64,000 nucleotides of DNA from an uncultured Lachnospiraceae bacterium (GTDB taxonomy: Bacteria > Bacillota > Clostridia > Lachnospirales > Lachnospiraceae). Below the pieces are notes generated by a model. It was not told the DNA's origin, did no database searches, and saw only the letters and a program-made list of their open reading frames with translations. The stretch is taken from contig URQQ01000008.1 in NCBI GenBank assembly GCA_900549995.1, forward strand, positions 35,309-99,308, in the 5' to 3' direction. Below are positions 52,996 to 62,119 of the stretch, one piece after another. How positions within the stretch are numbered: the first letter of the stretch is position 1; each line of letters opens with the position of its first letter. A program made the translations under genes and the position numbers.

Positions 52996-54120
52996 ATGAA
53001 TACAAAAAATGCCAGTAATATTGATGTAAAACGTATTAATAAAGTAAATATCTATCGGGAGATTCTAAAAAATGAACGAATCTCACAAAGAGAGCTGTCC
53101 GATAACACAAAGATCAGCTGGCCTACAATCCTTCAGAATGTGGGCGAACTGCGGGAAATGGGGCTGATCCAGGATGTCGGAGCCTTTCAGTCCACCGGAG
53201 GAAGGAAGGCAAAAGCAATTGCAGCAGTTCCCGATGCCCGTTTTGCTGTTGGCGCGGATATCACTTGCAATCATATCAGTCTGGTTCTGGTGAATCTCTC
53301 TGGTGCTATCTGTGCCTCTGTCCGGACAAGAATCACATTTGAAAATCATTCCTCCTATTACGAAGCTCTTGCTGCCCTGATTGAAGGATTTCTTTCCAAC
53401 CACCATATCCCCGGCGAGAAAGTTCTTGGGATCGGTGTGTCGATCCCGGGAATTACAGATAATGAAGCCGGAAAAATCGCAAGTTCCCACGTCCTTGGGA
53501 TTCCCAGCATGGCTTATACCAGAATCAGCAGACATCTTCCTTATCCGGCGCTCTTCGTAAATGACGCAAATGCTGCAGGATTTGCCGAAATGCGTGACCT
53601 GCCCGGGCAAAACGGTATTTATCTCTCCCTAAGCAACAGTGTCGGCGGTGCGGTTTTCCTGAACGGAAATTTATATGAAGGGGAAAATCATCGCGGAGGA
53701 GAATTCGGCCATATGACACTGATCCCCGGAGGGCTCCCTTGTTACTGCGGGAAAAAAGGGTGTCTGGACGCGTACTGTGCATCCCTTCGCCTGTCTGAGC
53801 ATACGGATGGCGATCTGGATGAATTTTTTTCTCGCCTTTCCCGGATGGATCCAGAGATTACTCCCATCTGGGAGAAGTATCTCACGAATTTATCTTATGC
53901 GGTGAACAATCTGAGAATGAATTTCGACTGTGATATCATCCTTGGCGGCTATGTCGGTGCTCATTTTGATCAGTTTCTGGATACCCTGACAGAGAAACTG
54001 GAAGAGTTAAACACTTTTGAACTTGATGGCTCCTATCTGAAACCGTGCCGCTATAAGCTCGAAGCCTCTGCCCTTGGAGCAGCTCTTCAGTGGATAGAAA
54101 AATTCATCACAGAGATCTAG
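52996..54120 (+). CDS. ROK-family transcriptional regulator
   Basis: A 374-residue protein with an N-terminal winged helix (about 12-70; REILKNERISQRELSDNTKI) and a ROK domain (about 80-370). The ROK zinc site is CYCGKKGCLDAYC, and GEFGHMTLIPGG is the family signature. Such NagC/XylR/Mlc-like proteins bind a sugar or phosphosugar. ATG 52996 follows GTGAGG by 9 bp; the GTG at 52981 lies within that site. The next gene encodes a polyol dehydrogenase, so a polyol or pentose response is plausible. Confidence 0.92.
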   Translation: MNTKNASNIDVKRINKVNIYREILKNERISQRELSDNTKISWPTILQNVGELREMGLIQDVGAFQSTGGRKAKAIAAVPDARFAVGADITCNHISLVLVNLSGAICASVRTRITFENHSSYYEALAALIEGFLSNHHIPGEKVLGIGVSIPGITDNEAGKIASSHVLGIPSMAYTRISRHLPYPALFVNDANAAGFAEMRDLPGQNGIYLSLSNSVGGAVFLNGNLYEGENHRGGEFGHMTLIPGGLPCYCGKKGCLDAYCASLRLSEHTDGDLDEFFSRLSRMDPEITPIWEKYLTNLSYAVNNLRMNFDCDIILGGYVGAHFDQFLDTLTEKLEELNTFELDGSYLKPCRYKLEASALGAALQWIEKFITEI

Positions 54121-54193
54121 AAAATATTTCACAATAGATTTCCTGACTTTTTATCTATAATACACGAATTTAATTTATTTTTCTTTTAACATA

Positions 54194-54222
54194 TTGACTT
54201 CTTCCTTTGTCAGTTCTATTAT
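54194..54222 (+). promoter_or_regulatory. Promoter of the polyol dehydrogenase gene
   Basis: TTGACT (54194-54199) and TATTAT (54217-54222) are separated by 17 bp. The promoter is flanked by AT-rich half-sites of the TTTAATTTATTT and AATAAATAAATT kind, which resemble ROK/XylR operators; the operator idea is inference. Confidence 0.6.
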
Positions 54223-54277
54223 ATAGTTACTTTAATAAATAAATTATAAAAGTTATTATATTACGGAGGTATCTGCA

Positions 54278-55324
54278 ATGGATGGAAAAATGAAAGTAGC
54301 TGTAATGAACGGTATTGGACAAATGGGGTATACGGAACGTGAGATACCTGCGCCTCGTGAGAATGAAGTTCTGGTAAAATTAGAATATGTAGGAATCTGC
54401 GGAAGTGATATGCACTATTATGAAACCGGTGCAATTGGCAGCTATGTCGTAGAGCCTCCATTTGTGCTTGGTCATGAACCAGGCGGAACTGTCATTGAAG
54501 TCGGATCTAATGTTACCCATTTAAAAGCAGGCGACCGTGTCGCTCTGGAGCCTGGCAAAACATGCGGACACTGTGAATTCTGCCGCAAAGGACAATATAA
54601 TCTCTGTCCTGACGTTGTATTTTTTGCTACCCCTCCGGTAGACGGTGTATTTCAGGAATATGTTACCCACGAAGCTGATCTGTGCTTCAAACTTCCTGAG
54701 AATGTGAGCACTTTAGAGGGGGCATTGATCGAACCTCTTGCTGTTGGATTCCACGCTGCGAATCAGGGGAATGCCCACGCCGGACAGACCGCTGTTGTCA
54801 TGGGCGCCGGCTGTATCGGCCTTGTCACAATGATGGCTTTAAAAGCAGAGGGTGTCTCAAAAGTCTACGTGGTTGATATTATGGAAAAAAGGCTGGAGAA
54901 AGCACTGGAACTGGGCGCAGATGGAGTCATTAACGGAATGAAAGAAGACACCGTCCAGAAAGTAATGGAATTGACAGGGGGCAAAGGTTCCGATCTCGCA
55001 ATTGAAACCGCCGGCACAGAACTTACCACACGTCAGACGATCCAGTTTGCAAAAAAAGGGTCTGCCATTGTTCTCGTAGGATATAGCAAAACAGGAGAAA
55101 TGACGCTTCCAATGAGCCTTGCACTGGATAAAGAGCTGACATTTAAAACCATTTTCCGTTACCGTCATATCTATCCGATGGCCATCGACGCTGTCGCTTC
55201 AGGAAAAGTCAATCTGAAAGGTATCGTGACTGACATTTTTGATTTTAACGATATACAAAACGCCATGGATAAAAGCATCCAGGATAAAGCAAATATCGTA
55301 AAAGCTGTCGTAAAGATTTCATAA
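54278..55324 (+). CDS. Zinc-dependent sorbitol/xylitol-type dehydrogenase
   Basis: A 348-residue medium-chain dehydrogenase that oxidises a polyol to a ketose with NAD. The catalytic zinc set is YVGICGSDMHYYETG plus LGHEPGG, the structural zinc set is GKTCGHCEFCRKGQYNLC, and the nucleotide fold is VVMGAGCIGLVTM. The VFFATPPVDGVFQEY segment is typical of sorbitol and xylitol dehydrogenases (L-iditol 2-dehydrogenase). ACGGAGG precedes the ATG. It lies downstream of the ROK gene with its own promoter and terminator. Confidence 0.93.
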   Translation: MDGKMKVAVMNGIGQMGYTEREIPAPRENEVLVKLEYVGICGSDMHYYETGAIGSYVVEPPFVLGHEPGGTVIEVGSNVTHLKAGDRVALEPGKTCGHCEFCRKGQYNLCPDVVFFATPPVDGVFQEYVTHEADLCFKLPENVSTLEGALIEPLAVGFHAANQGNAHAGQTAVVMGAGCIGLVTMMALKAEGVSKVYVVDIMEKRLEKALELGADGVINGMKEDTVQKVMELTGGKGSDLAIETAGTELTTRQTIQFAKKGSAIVLVGYSKTGEMTLPMSLALDKELTFKTIFRYRHIYPMAIDAVASGKVNLKGIVTDIFDFNDIQNAMDKSIQDKANIVKAVVKIS

Positions 55325-55328
55325 ATCA

Positions 55329-55371
55329 AAAACTCCCGCATCCTGGGAATCCCCAGGGTACGGGAGTTTTT
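55329..55371. terminator. Bidirectional terminator
   Basis: AAAAACTCCCG pairs with CGGGAGTTTTT around an inner CCTGGG/CCCAGG stem. It ends both the dehydrogenase transcript and the convergent AIM24 gene. Confidence 0.9.
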
Positions 55372-55373
55372 GA

Positions 55374-56057
55374 TTATTTACTGCTTGTCGGCATATATGG
55401 AATTAAAGCTTTTGCGACATTACTTACCGGCATTGTCTGCAGCCAGACACGTCCCGGCCCTGTGATTACTGTGTTAAACAATCCTTCCCCGCCAAATACA
55501 ACATTCTTGGCACCGGAAATCGTCTTAATATCCATATCACAAGAAGCCGTCATCGCAGCAAGATGCCCTGTATCCACCACAATCTGCTGCCCTGGCTGAA
55601 GTTCATATTCAACCACATGACCGTCAAACTCTGCAAACGCAATTCCATTCCCTGATATTTTCTGCAGAATAAATCCTTCCCCTCCGAATAACCCGGATCC
55701 TACTTTCTTATGAAAATGCACAGACAGATCTACTCCTGCCTCAGATGCAAGAAATGCGCTTTTCTGAAAAATCATCTCCTGACCCGGTGAAATCTCAAAT
55801 GCTTTGATAGATCCCGGAAAACAGGACGCAAATGCTATCAATCCAGTGCCGCCCTGCGCCGTATATCGGTTCTGAAAGATCGTATCACCAGAGAACATTC
55901 TTCCGATTGCCTTCCCGATACCACCGTTAGTCGATGTTTCCATTTTCATATTTGGAGACATCCATGCCATGCCTCCGCTCTCTGTAATCATTGTCTCATT
56001 GGATTCAAGGTGACAGATTACCACCGGCAGTGTTTCTCCCTTAATCTCATACTTCAT
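55374..56057 (-). CDS. AIM24/TIGR00266-family protein
   Basis: A 227-residue beta-rich protein with repeated glycine-centred strands (ITESGGMAWMSPNMKMETST, GGIGKAIGRMFSGDTIFQNR, GGEGFILQKISG, GGEGLFNTVITGPGRVWLQT). This is the AIM24/YdaF trimer fold of unknown biochemical role. There is no signal peptide. It lies 39 bp downstream of rsmA on the same strand. Confidence 0.88.
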   Translation of the reverse strand: MKYEIKGETLPVVICHLESNETMITESGGMAWMSPNMKMETSTNGGIGKAIGRMFSGDTIFQNRYTAQGGTGLIAFASCFPGSIKAFEISPGQEMIFQKSAFLASEAGVDLSVHFHKKVGSGLFGGEGFILQKISGNGIAFAEFDGHVVEYELQPGQQIVVDTGHLAAMTASCDMDIKTISGAKNVVFGGEGLFNTVITGPGRVWLQTMPVSNVAKALIPYMPTSSK

Positions 56058-56096
56058 AAATAATTCTCCTTTTCCTGTATCTGCTGGTTGCCTTTG

Positions 56097-56978
56097 TTAC
56101 TCTGATAAAGAGGATTCGCTGATCCTGTCGCTAAGCTTTGCAAACTCTTCTAACGTCAGAGCTTCTCCTCTGACACTTGCTCCCCTGCCCAGACTTTCGA
56201 TTGCCTCTGTAATAATTTCCTTGGAAACCGAAATCTCAGGCGAGTTATTCAGTCCATTTGCCAGCGTTTTTCTTCTCTGGTTAAATGATGCCCGGATAAT
56301 TTTAAACATCAGCCGCTCATCTTTCACCTTTACCGGCGGCTCGTCATAACGGTCCAGACGGATCACCGCAGATCCAACCTTCGGCCTCGGCATAAAACAA
56401 TTCGGGGGAACATTTGCCACGATATACGGCTTCGCGTAATACTGCACCGCCAGCGAAAGCGCTCCGTAGTCCTTCGTGCCAGGCCCCACCTGCATCCGGT
56501 CCGCCACCTCTTTCTGTACCATCACCGTGATACTCTTCAGCGGAACATGCTTCTCGAACAATCCCATAATGATCGGCGTCGTAATATAATATGGAAGATT
56601 CGCCACCACCTTGATCGGCTTTCCATCATTTCGCTCTCTCGCAAGCGCCTCTATATCCACCTTCAGCACATCATCATTGATCACTGACACATTTTCATAC
56701 CCGTTAAGCGTATCCTCAAGGATCGGAATCAGGTTCTTGTCGATCTCAACTGCGACAACCTCCCCCGCCGCCTGCGCCAGATACTGCGTCATCGTCCCGA
56801 TCCCCGGTCCGATCTCCAGCACAAAATCATCCTTCGTAATCTCCGCCGATGCAATAATCTTATCCAGCACATGCGTATCAATCAAGAAATTCTGACCAAA
56901 CTTCTTCTGAAAATTAAACTTATATTTCTGCAACACCTCAATGGTATTCTGCGGGTTGCCCAACGTCGGCTCTCTCAT
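56097..56978 (-). CDS. rsmA: 16S rRNA dimethyladenosine transferase
   Basis: A 293-residue methyltransferase that dimethylates two adjacent adenines near the 3' end of 16S rRNA. It has KKFGQNFLIDTHVLDKII, the SAM motif LEIGPGIGTMTQYLA, and the catalytic NLPYYITTPIIMGL. The C-terminal helical domain has RRKTLANGLNN. The gene is also called ksgA; its loss gives kasugamycin resistance. Confidence 0.97.
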   Translation of the reverse strand: MREPTLGNPQNTIEVLQKYKFNFQKKFGQNFLIDTHVLDKIIASAEITKDDFVLEIGPGIGTMTQYLAQAAGEVVAVEIDKNLIPILEDTLNGYENVSVINDDVLKVDIEALARERNDGKPIKVVANLPYYITTPIIMGLFEKHVPLKSITVMVQKEVADRMQVGPGTKDYGALSLAVQYYAKPYIVANVPPNCFMPRPKVGSAVIRLDRYDEPPVKVKDERLMFKIIRASFNQRRKTLANGLNNSPEISVSKEIITEAIESLGRGASVRGEALTLEEFAKLSDRISESSLSE

Positions 56979-57021
56979 ACAATCCTGTCTCCTGACTCTT
57001 ACTTAATACCTATCATTATAA

Positions 57022-57103
57022 TTGGGGACAGGTTAAAATGCAATTGGGGACGTAATCTTTTTCAATTGGATTACGTCCCAAACTGCATTTTAACCTGTCC
57101 CAA
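57022..57103. repeat. Long inverted repeat (GGGGACAGGT type)
   Basis: Nested arms TTGGGGACAGGTTAAAATGC and GCATTTTAACCTGTCCCAA, with inner GGGGACGTAATC/GATTACGTCCC, form a ~36-bp imperfect hairpin. It lies just past the stop of the LacI gene and can act as its terminator. The phrase GGGACAGGT in hairpin form is a dispersed repeat I associate with Clostridia and REP-type transposases; no transposase is present here. Confidence 0.8.
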
Positions 57104-57109
57104 ACTGCA

Positions 57110-58135
57110 TCACTTTCCCTCCGGACACTTCCCGGTGCTTTCTCTGACGACGAGTGACGGCTTGAATGTGATACATTTTTTCGCATTTACCCCGCTGTCG
57201 ATTTCGGTAAAGAGCTGGTGTACCGCTTCTACTCCCATCTCGTACACCGGCTGATTGACCGTTGTAAGCGGCACATCAAGCATCTCCGAGAAGAAAATAT
57301 TATCGTACCCGATCAGAGACATCTGTTCGGGTATGTGGATTCCCCTGCGTCTCAGTCCCTTATATACACCATAGGCAGACATATCATTAAACGCAAACAC
57401 TGCAGTCACATCTCTGGATACAAAATACTCTGCTGCCGCCTCTCCGCCTGCAAAATCATAGTTTCCCTCAAAGATCAGCTCTGGATCATAGTCTATCTGC
57501 TGCTCTTTTAGTGCCTTCCGGTACCCAACGAGACGGTCCGTGGAATCCTCCAGATTCAGCGGTCCTGTGACACAGCCGATTCTTCGGTGTCCCAGTTCCA
57601 GAAGTTTCTTCGTGGCTGCATATCCCCCCTGCTTATGATCTACAATGACAGAACAGCATTCCGCTTCTTCCAGAAACCGGTCTACCATCACGAACGGAAG
57701 CTTCAGCTTCTCCAACAGCTGAATGCTCTCCTTTGCTTTCTTCTTATTGCTGTCCAGCGACATACAGAACAGAATTCCATCCACGCCCTTGTCGGCCAGC
57801 ACCTGTATATAGGAAAGATCTCTCTCATGCTTATCATTCGTATTACAGAGCACCAGATTCCATCCTTTGCGCCTGCATTCATCCTCCACCCCTTTGGCAA
57901 GGTTGGAAAAGAAGACATTACTGACATCTGATATCACAAGACCAATCGTCTCCGTCCTCTTTTTCACCAGCCCTACCGCAAGCTGGTTGGGATGGTAATT
58001 CAGTTCATCCACCGCCTTTAGAATTTTGTCTTTCGTTCTTTTTGGAATTTTGTTTGCTTTGTTATTCAGGACAAGTGAAATCGTCGTCACTGACAGCCCT
58101 GTATAATTCGCAATATCTTTTATCGTCGTTCTCAC
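57110..58135 (-). CDS. LacI-family transcriptional regulator
   Basis: A 341-residue repressor. The N-terminal HTH (TTIKDIANYTGLSVTTISLV, then LNNKANKIPKRTKDKILKAV) and hinge are followed by a type 1 periplasmic-binding fold (about 60-335; GLVISDVSNVFFSNLAKGVE, AVFAFNDMSAYGVYKGLRRR). I place the start at GTG 58135 (VRTTIKDIA); the open frame continues upstream for 17 codons without a good site. It is the last gene after the M20/ABC operon and probably regulates it. Confidence 0.9.
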   Translation of the reverse strand: MRTTIKDIANYTGLSVTTISLVLNNKANKIPKRTKDKILKAVDELNYHPNQLAVGLVKKRTETIGLVISDVSNVFFSNLAKGVEDECRRKGWNLVLCNTNDKHERDLSYIQVLADKGVDGILFCMSLDSNKKKAKESIQLLEKLKLPFVMVDRFLEEAECCSVIVDHKQGGYAATKKLLELGHRRIGCVTGPLNLEDSTDRLVGYRKALKEQQIDYDPELIFEGNYDFAGGEAAAEYFVSRDVTAVFAFNDMSAYGVYKGLRRRGIHIPEQMSLIGYDNIFFSEMLDVPLTTVNQPVYEMGVEAVHQLFTEIDSGVNAKKCITFKPSLVVRESTGKCPEGK

Positions 58136-58222
58136 CTTATATTTCAGCCCCAGACTTCTTATGTACAGCATTATAAATACTGCCATTTTTGTTTTATTTT
58201 ACCATGTTTTTCCGTTCTTTTG

Positions 58223-59359
58223 TTAAAATAATCGTCCGAGTATTTTGATATATTTTAAATATTTATCCAACTCCACATACTCATTTGGCTTATGGGCCTG
58301 ACTCGGTATCCCCGGTCCAAAAAGCAGCACCGGAAGTTTGGGCTGGCCCTGAAGTAAAATGGATGCATCTGTAAAATAATTCGTTCCCATCTCACCGGCT
58401 GGTTCATTTTCACAGGCAATTTCCCATTCCAGTTTTTTCACCCAGGGATGAACAGGCTGAATTTCGACCGGACGTCTGTCATTTTTCACCTGTATCCCTG
58501 CTCTGAATTTTTTGTCACTCTCTCTTTCGTATTTCTCTATGATTTCCTGAATCCACTGAAGCACTTCTGCCCCCGGCATTTCCGGCAAAAGCCTGATATC
58601 CAGCATCATCGTCCCTTCATCGGGCGTCATATTTGCACGGATACCGCCCTTCATGACCGTGACCTGAACCGTCGCACTTCCAAGAAGCGGATGTGTACAG
58701 GACTTTAACTTCTGCTTCAAATCCATCAGAATTTTCATTCCATATTCCAGGGCATTTGCCCCCTCCTCCGGGCAGGCTCCGTGGCTCGTCTGTCCATGCA
58801 GTGAAAGCTCCAGCCACATACACCCCTTCTGGGCAATTCCGGCTTTCAGCCCGGTAGGTTCGCCGATTAAAAGCAAGGACGCATTATTTATATAGTTCCC
58901 CTCCAGGATCTTTTTCGCACCAAGCCCTCCCTTTTCCTCATCACATGTGCCAAGAAAATAAATCGTGTACTTGGGAACATACCCGCGCAGTTTCATTCTC
59001 CCGAGTGCATATACCATTCCCGCAAGCCCGCTCTTCATATCACTCGCTCCACGTGCGTAGATACATCCATTTTTCTTCACAGGTCTTGTGCAGTCCGTCT
59101 CCCATTCCGACAAGTCACCGTATGGCACCGTATCCAGATGCCCGTTCCATATCACGGTTTCTTTCGTCTTTCCCTCCAGCACTGCTATGACATTCGCATG
59201 TTTACTGTCAATTTCCTGTATGATGGTATTCACACCGCACTTTTTCAGATAATCTGCGATGAACTTCGCCAGGTTCCGCTCGTCATCCACACCGTTCACA
59301 CTAGGGATCGAAAGTATTTCGTTTAAAAATTCCTCCTCACTGTACAGATTCTGCATCAT
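58223..59359 (-). CDS. M20-family metallohydrolase (ArgE/DapE-like), copy 2
   Basis: A 378-residue two-zinc amidohydrolase. Metal and catalytic residues are in IWNGHLDTVPYG (His, Asp), ARGASDMKSGLAGMVYALGR (bridging Asp) and GTCDEEKGGLGAKKILEG (Glu pair); the late His is in PSQAHKPNEYVELDKYL. The dimerisation domain has GQTSHGACPEEGANALEYGM. The substrate is an N-acyl or peptide-like amide, not determined. It lies 19 bp after the glutamine-amidotransferase-like gene. Confidence 0.9.
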   Translation of the reverse strand: MMQNLYSEEEFLNEILSIPSVNGVDDERNLAKFIADYLKKCGVNTIIQEIDSKHANVIAVLEGKTKETVIWNGHLDTVPYGDLSEWETDCTRPVKKNGCIYARGASDMKSGLAGMVYALGRMKLRGYVPKYTIYFLGTCDEEKGGLGAKKILEGNYINNASLLLIGEPTGLKAGIAQKGCMWLELSLHGQTSHGACPEEGANALEYGMKILMDLKQKLKSCTHPLLGSATVQVTVMKGGIRANMTPDEGTMMLDIRLLPEMPGAEVLQWIQEIIEKYERESDKKFRAGIQVKNDRRPVEIQPVHPWVKKLEWEIACENEPAGEMGTNYFTDASILLQGQPKLPVLLFGPGIPSQAHKPNEYVELDKYLKYIKILGRLF

Positions 59360-59378
59360 CGTAAGCTTCCCTCCAATG

Positions 59379-60122
59379 TTATCTCGTTAGCCAGTCCACG
59401 ATTCCTTTGAATGTTTTCTGATATCCTTCCCACTCACAGAACTGCGGCGGCGCCCAGTGCGGTGCACAGTCTGTCGTAAATACCGCACTCTTTCCCTGCC
59501 CATAAGTCTCGACTGCGATAAATGGATCCTCGCCTACCACGGCCAGCACCTCCGCTCCAGGTTTTGCTATCGTCTTGTTATAGCCAAGCACCTCCGGCCA
59601 CTCTCCGTCGACCTCACTCAACGCTTCATGGGCTTTTACTGTCACCGGACGTATCCCCTCGCAGTGTTCCATTCGGTCATCCACCGTAAGCACTTCCACC
59701 GGCAGTACTTCCTGGACCGCGGTATCATGCCATTTCCCTTTTGCATCTACTCCTGAAAATGTCAGGTACCCTCCAATCATCAGCAGTGCGCCGCCGTCCA
59801 GCACATAGTCCCGGATCAATGCCGTACGGTCGGGCATTTTCTCACTTCTTGCAAAAGTCGCAGACGGAAGAAGCAACGTGTTTGCCCCGATATCTGACAA
59901 AATTACACAGTCATATTGTTTCAGTTCCTCCATTGTAAATGGAAATTCTTCCCCTGCCAGATGATTCGGCAGAAATGTCACCTGATATCCGCTTTGTTCC
60001 AGCGCCGCTTTGAGCCATTTTTCCCCGGTTTCATATACAGATGTATAGAAACTGTCCGCCCCTTTTACATGAGTCGTATAACTCATCCATGATTCCCCTG
60101 CCAGTAATATTTTCTTATCCAT
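59379..60122 (-). CDS. Glutamine-amidotransferase-like protein (PF07090/ThuA-related)
   Basis: A 247-residue cytoplasmic protein with a class I glutamine-amidotransferase-like fold: KKILLAGESWMSYTTHVKGA at the N-terminus, QYDCVILSDIGANTLLLPSA, RDYVLDGGALLMIGGYLTFS and the C-terminal GKSAVFTTDCAPHWAPPQFC. There is no synthetase partner, so it is unlikely to donate ammonia; relatives in sugar-catabolic operons may act on sugar derivatives. It lies 13 bp after the second permease gene. Confidence 0.8.
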   Translation of the reverse strand: MDKKILLAGESWMSYTTHVKGADSFYTSVYETGEKWLKAALEQSGYQVTFLPNHLAGEEFPFTMEELKQYDCVILSDIGANTLLLPSATFARSEKMPDRTALIRDYVLDGGALLMIGGYLTFSGVDAKGKWHDTAVQEVLPVEVLTVDDRMEHCEGIRPVTVKAHEALSEVDGEWPEVLGYNKTIAKPGAEVLAVVGEDPFIAVETYGQGKSAVFTTDCAPHWAPPQFCEWEGYQKTFKGIVDWLTR

Positions 60123-60135
60123 GTTCTTATCCTCC

Positions 60136-61113
60136 TTATTGTCTGCTTTTCTCTACTTTTGCCACGAACCTGCTCATCAGCTGGTTCAGTATAATTGCCA
60201 GAATCAGAATGAATCCAAGTGCTGCAAGCTGCCATACAGAATTGACATTTGCAATCTGAAGGCCCGAATTCATCATTGTAATAATGACTACCCCCATCAA
60301 AACTCCGCCGAGATGGCCGATTCCTCCGGCAACTCCGATTCCTCCAAGAACCGCCACCGTAATTGCCTGCATTTCCATGCCGGTTCCCGCGTCTGCCCTT
60401 GCAGTCATAAGCCACGAGTTATTAATCACCGCGCTCACCGCCGCAAGCACACCCGTAATCATATAGATTCCCATCCTTGTACGGATCTCCCGGATTCCGC
60501 CGAATTTCGCAGCCTCCGGATTGGTTCCCATCAGGTATACTTTCCGGCCGAATTTCATCTTGTAGATCAGGATGAATACGACAAATGATACCGGTATAAC
60601 TACGAACAGGATCTGATTCGGTATCCCGAAAGTGCTCTCCAGTGACAGAAATTCAAAACTCTTTGGAAATCCGCTGATCGGGATTCCTCCGGTCAGATAT
60701 AAAGCAAGCGATCCATACACATACTGCGTACCAAGTGTTGCAATCAGCGCCGGAACTTTCGCAACTGCGATCAGCGCTCCGTTGATAGCTCCAAGTACAA
60801 TCCCTGTAAGAATTGTGATCACTACCGCCAGCAGAATTCCGGCTCCTTTCATCACTGCAATTCCAAAAATGACTCCGGATAAACTCATTGCGGACCCTAC
60901 AGAGATATCGATTCCATCCCTTCCTCCGATCATGACAAGTGCCTCACCTAATGACAGCAATGTCAATGTCGCCCCGAACTGTGTCACCTGCAGAAGATTA
61001 TTCATATCAAAAAAGTAAGGGCTGATGCCAGACAAGATGATGATTTCCAGGACAAACAATACAAGTAAAAATTTTGTCCTGCTTTTTGCAATTGAAAATG
61101 CTATTTTTTTCAT
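60136..61113 (-). CDS. ABC transporter permease, ribose type, second copy
   Basis: A 325-residue inner-membrane protein with about 9-10 helices of the RbsC/AraH type: LSLGEALVMIGGRDGIDISV, GSAMSLSGVIFGIAV and the C-terminal ITVAVLGGIGVAGGIGHLGG. It overlaps the preceding permease stop by 4 bp, which indicates translational coupling. The two paralogous permeases probably form a heterodimeric channel. Confidence 0.92.
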   Translation of the reverse strand: MKKIAFSIAKSRTKFLLVLFVLEIIILSGISPYFFDMNNLLQVTQFGATLTLLSLGEALVMIGGRDGIDISVGSAMSLSGVIFGIAVMKGAGILLAVVITILTGIVLGAINGALIAVAKVPALIATLGTQYVYGSLALYLTGGIPISGFPKSFEFLSLESTFGIPNQILFVVIPVSFVVFILIYKMKFGRKVYLMGTNPEAAKFGGIREIRTRMGIYMITGVLAAVSAVINNSWLMTARADAGTGMEMQAITVAVLGGIGVAGGIGHLGGVLMGVVIITMMNSGLQIANVNSVWQLAALGFILILAIILNQLMSRFVAKVEKSRQ

Positions 61114-62090
61114 GCTGCCACCTCCCTGGTTTTCTTCCCATACGTTCGGTTTGTCGTCAACGCATCAAACAATACAGAAAGGATGATCAAAAGTCCGATG
61201 AAACAATTTTCCAGCAGTGACGGGATTCCCAGTATTACAATTCCATTTTTCAAAAATGCAATGAACAGCACGCCTGCCAATGTTCCAATGACACTTCCGC
61301 GTTTGCCGTTGCCTTTTGCACCGGTTCCGCCAATTGTTACGGCTGCGATACATGCAATTGGAAGGTCTGATCCGATGGTCATCTCTACACTTCCCATTCT
61401 TGCCACATACAGCATCGCCGCAATTGCTGTGATGCCTCCTGAGATACAATAGGAAACAAGTTTGATATGTTTCACATTAATTCCGCTTAAGTTTGCCGAC
61501 TGCGGATTGCATCCGGTTGCATAGATATATCTTCCAAATCTCCGGTACATCAGGAAATAATAAAATCCCGCATAGACAAGAATAATCAATAACAGTAATA
61601 CCGGAATACCAAATACTTTTGCCCTTGTGATGACGCTGTACCCCGGATCCAGCCCGGTCAGCCATTTTCCTCCAAGCAGCGCGAAAATCACTGCTTTCCA
61701 TATATTCATCGTCGCAATTGTCACGATCATATCCGGGATATTGAATTTGGAAATTAAAAATCCATTCACAAATCCAACTCCGATTCCAATCACAATTGCC
61801 GCCGCGACAATGAATACGATATTGATATTGGCCTGCAGCATATATCCGATCACAATTGCGATGACTCCCATAACGGAACCGACGGACAGGTCGATTCCTC
61901 CAAGCAGCATGACGATGGTCATTCCGATGCTTACCATCGCGATCTCTGCGTTATTCTGAACGACGCGGATCAGATTATCAACCGTCAGAAAGTTAGGAGC
62001 CAGTATTCCAAAAAGGATAATTTCCATGAGCAGGAGAAGAAATGTTACATACTCCCGCCGTCCGGGTTTCGGAATATATTTTTTTATCAT
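61110..62090 (-). CDS. ABC transporter permease, ribose type, first copy
   Basis: A 326-residue RbsC-type permease: VSIGMTIVMLLGGIDLSVGS, VMGVIAIVIGYMLQ and IACIAAVTIGGTGAKGNGKR. It is about as long as its paralogue and clearly related to it. It lies 29 bp after the first M20 gene. The substrate-binding protein lies outside the window. Confidence 0.92.
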   Translation of the reverse strand: MIKKYIPKPGRREYVTFLLLLMEIILFGILAPNFLTVDNLIRVVQNNAEIAMVSIGMTIVMLLGGIDLSVGSVMGVIAIVIGYMLQANINIVFIVAAAIVIGIGVGFVNGFLISKFNIPDMIVTIATMNIWKAVIFALLGGKWLTGLDPGYSVITRAKVFGIPVLLLLIILVYAGFYYFLMYRRFGRYIYATGCNPQSANLSGINVKHIKLVSYCISGGITAIAAMLYVARMGSVEMTIGSDLPIACIAAVTIGGTGAKGNGKRGSVIGTLAGVLFIAFLKNGIVILGIPSLLENCFIGLLIILSVLFDALTTNRTYGKKTREVAA

Positions 62091-62119
62091 TTTAAAATAC
62101 CCCCATTCTTATAAGCAGC

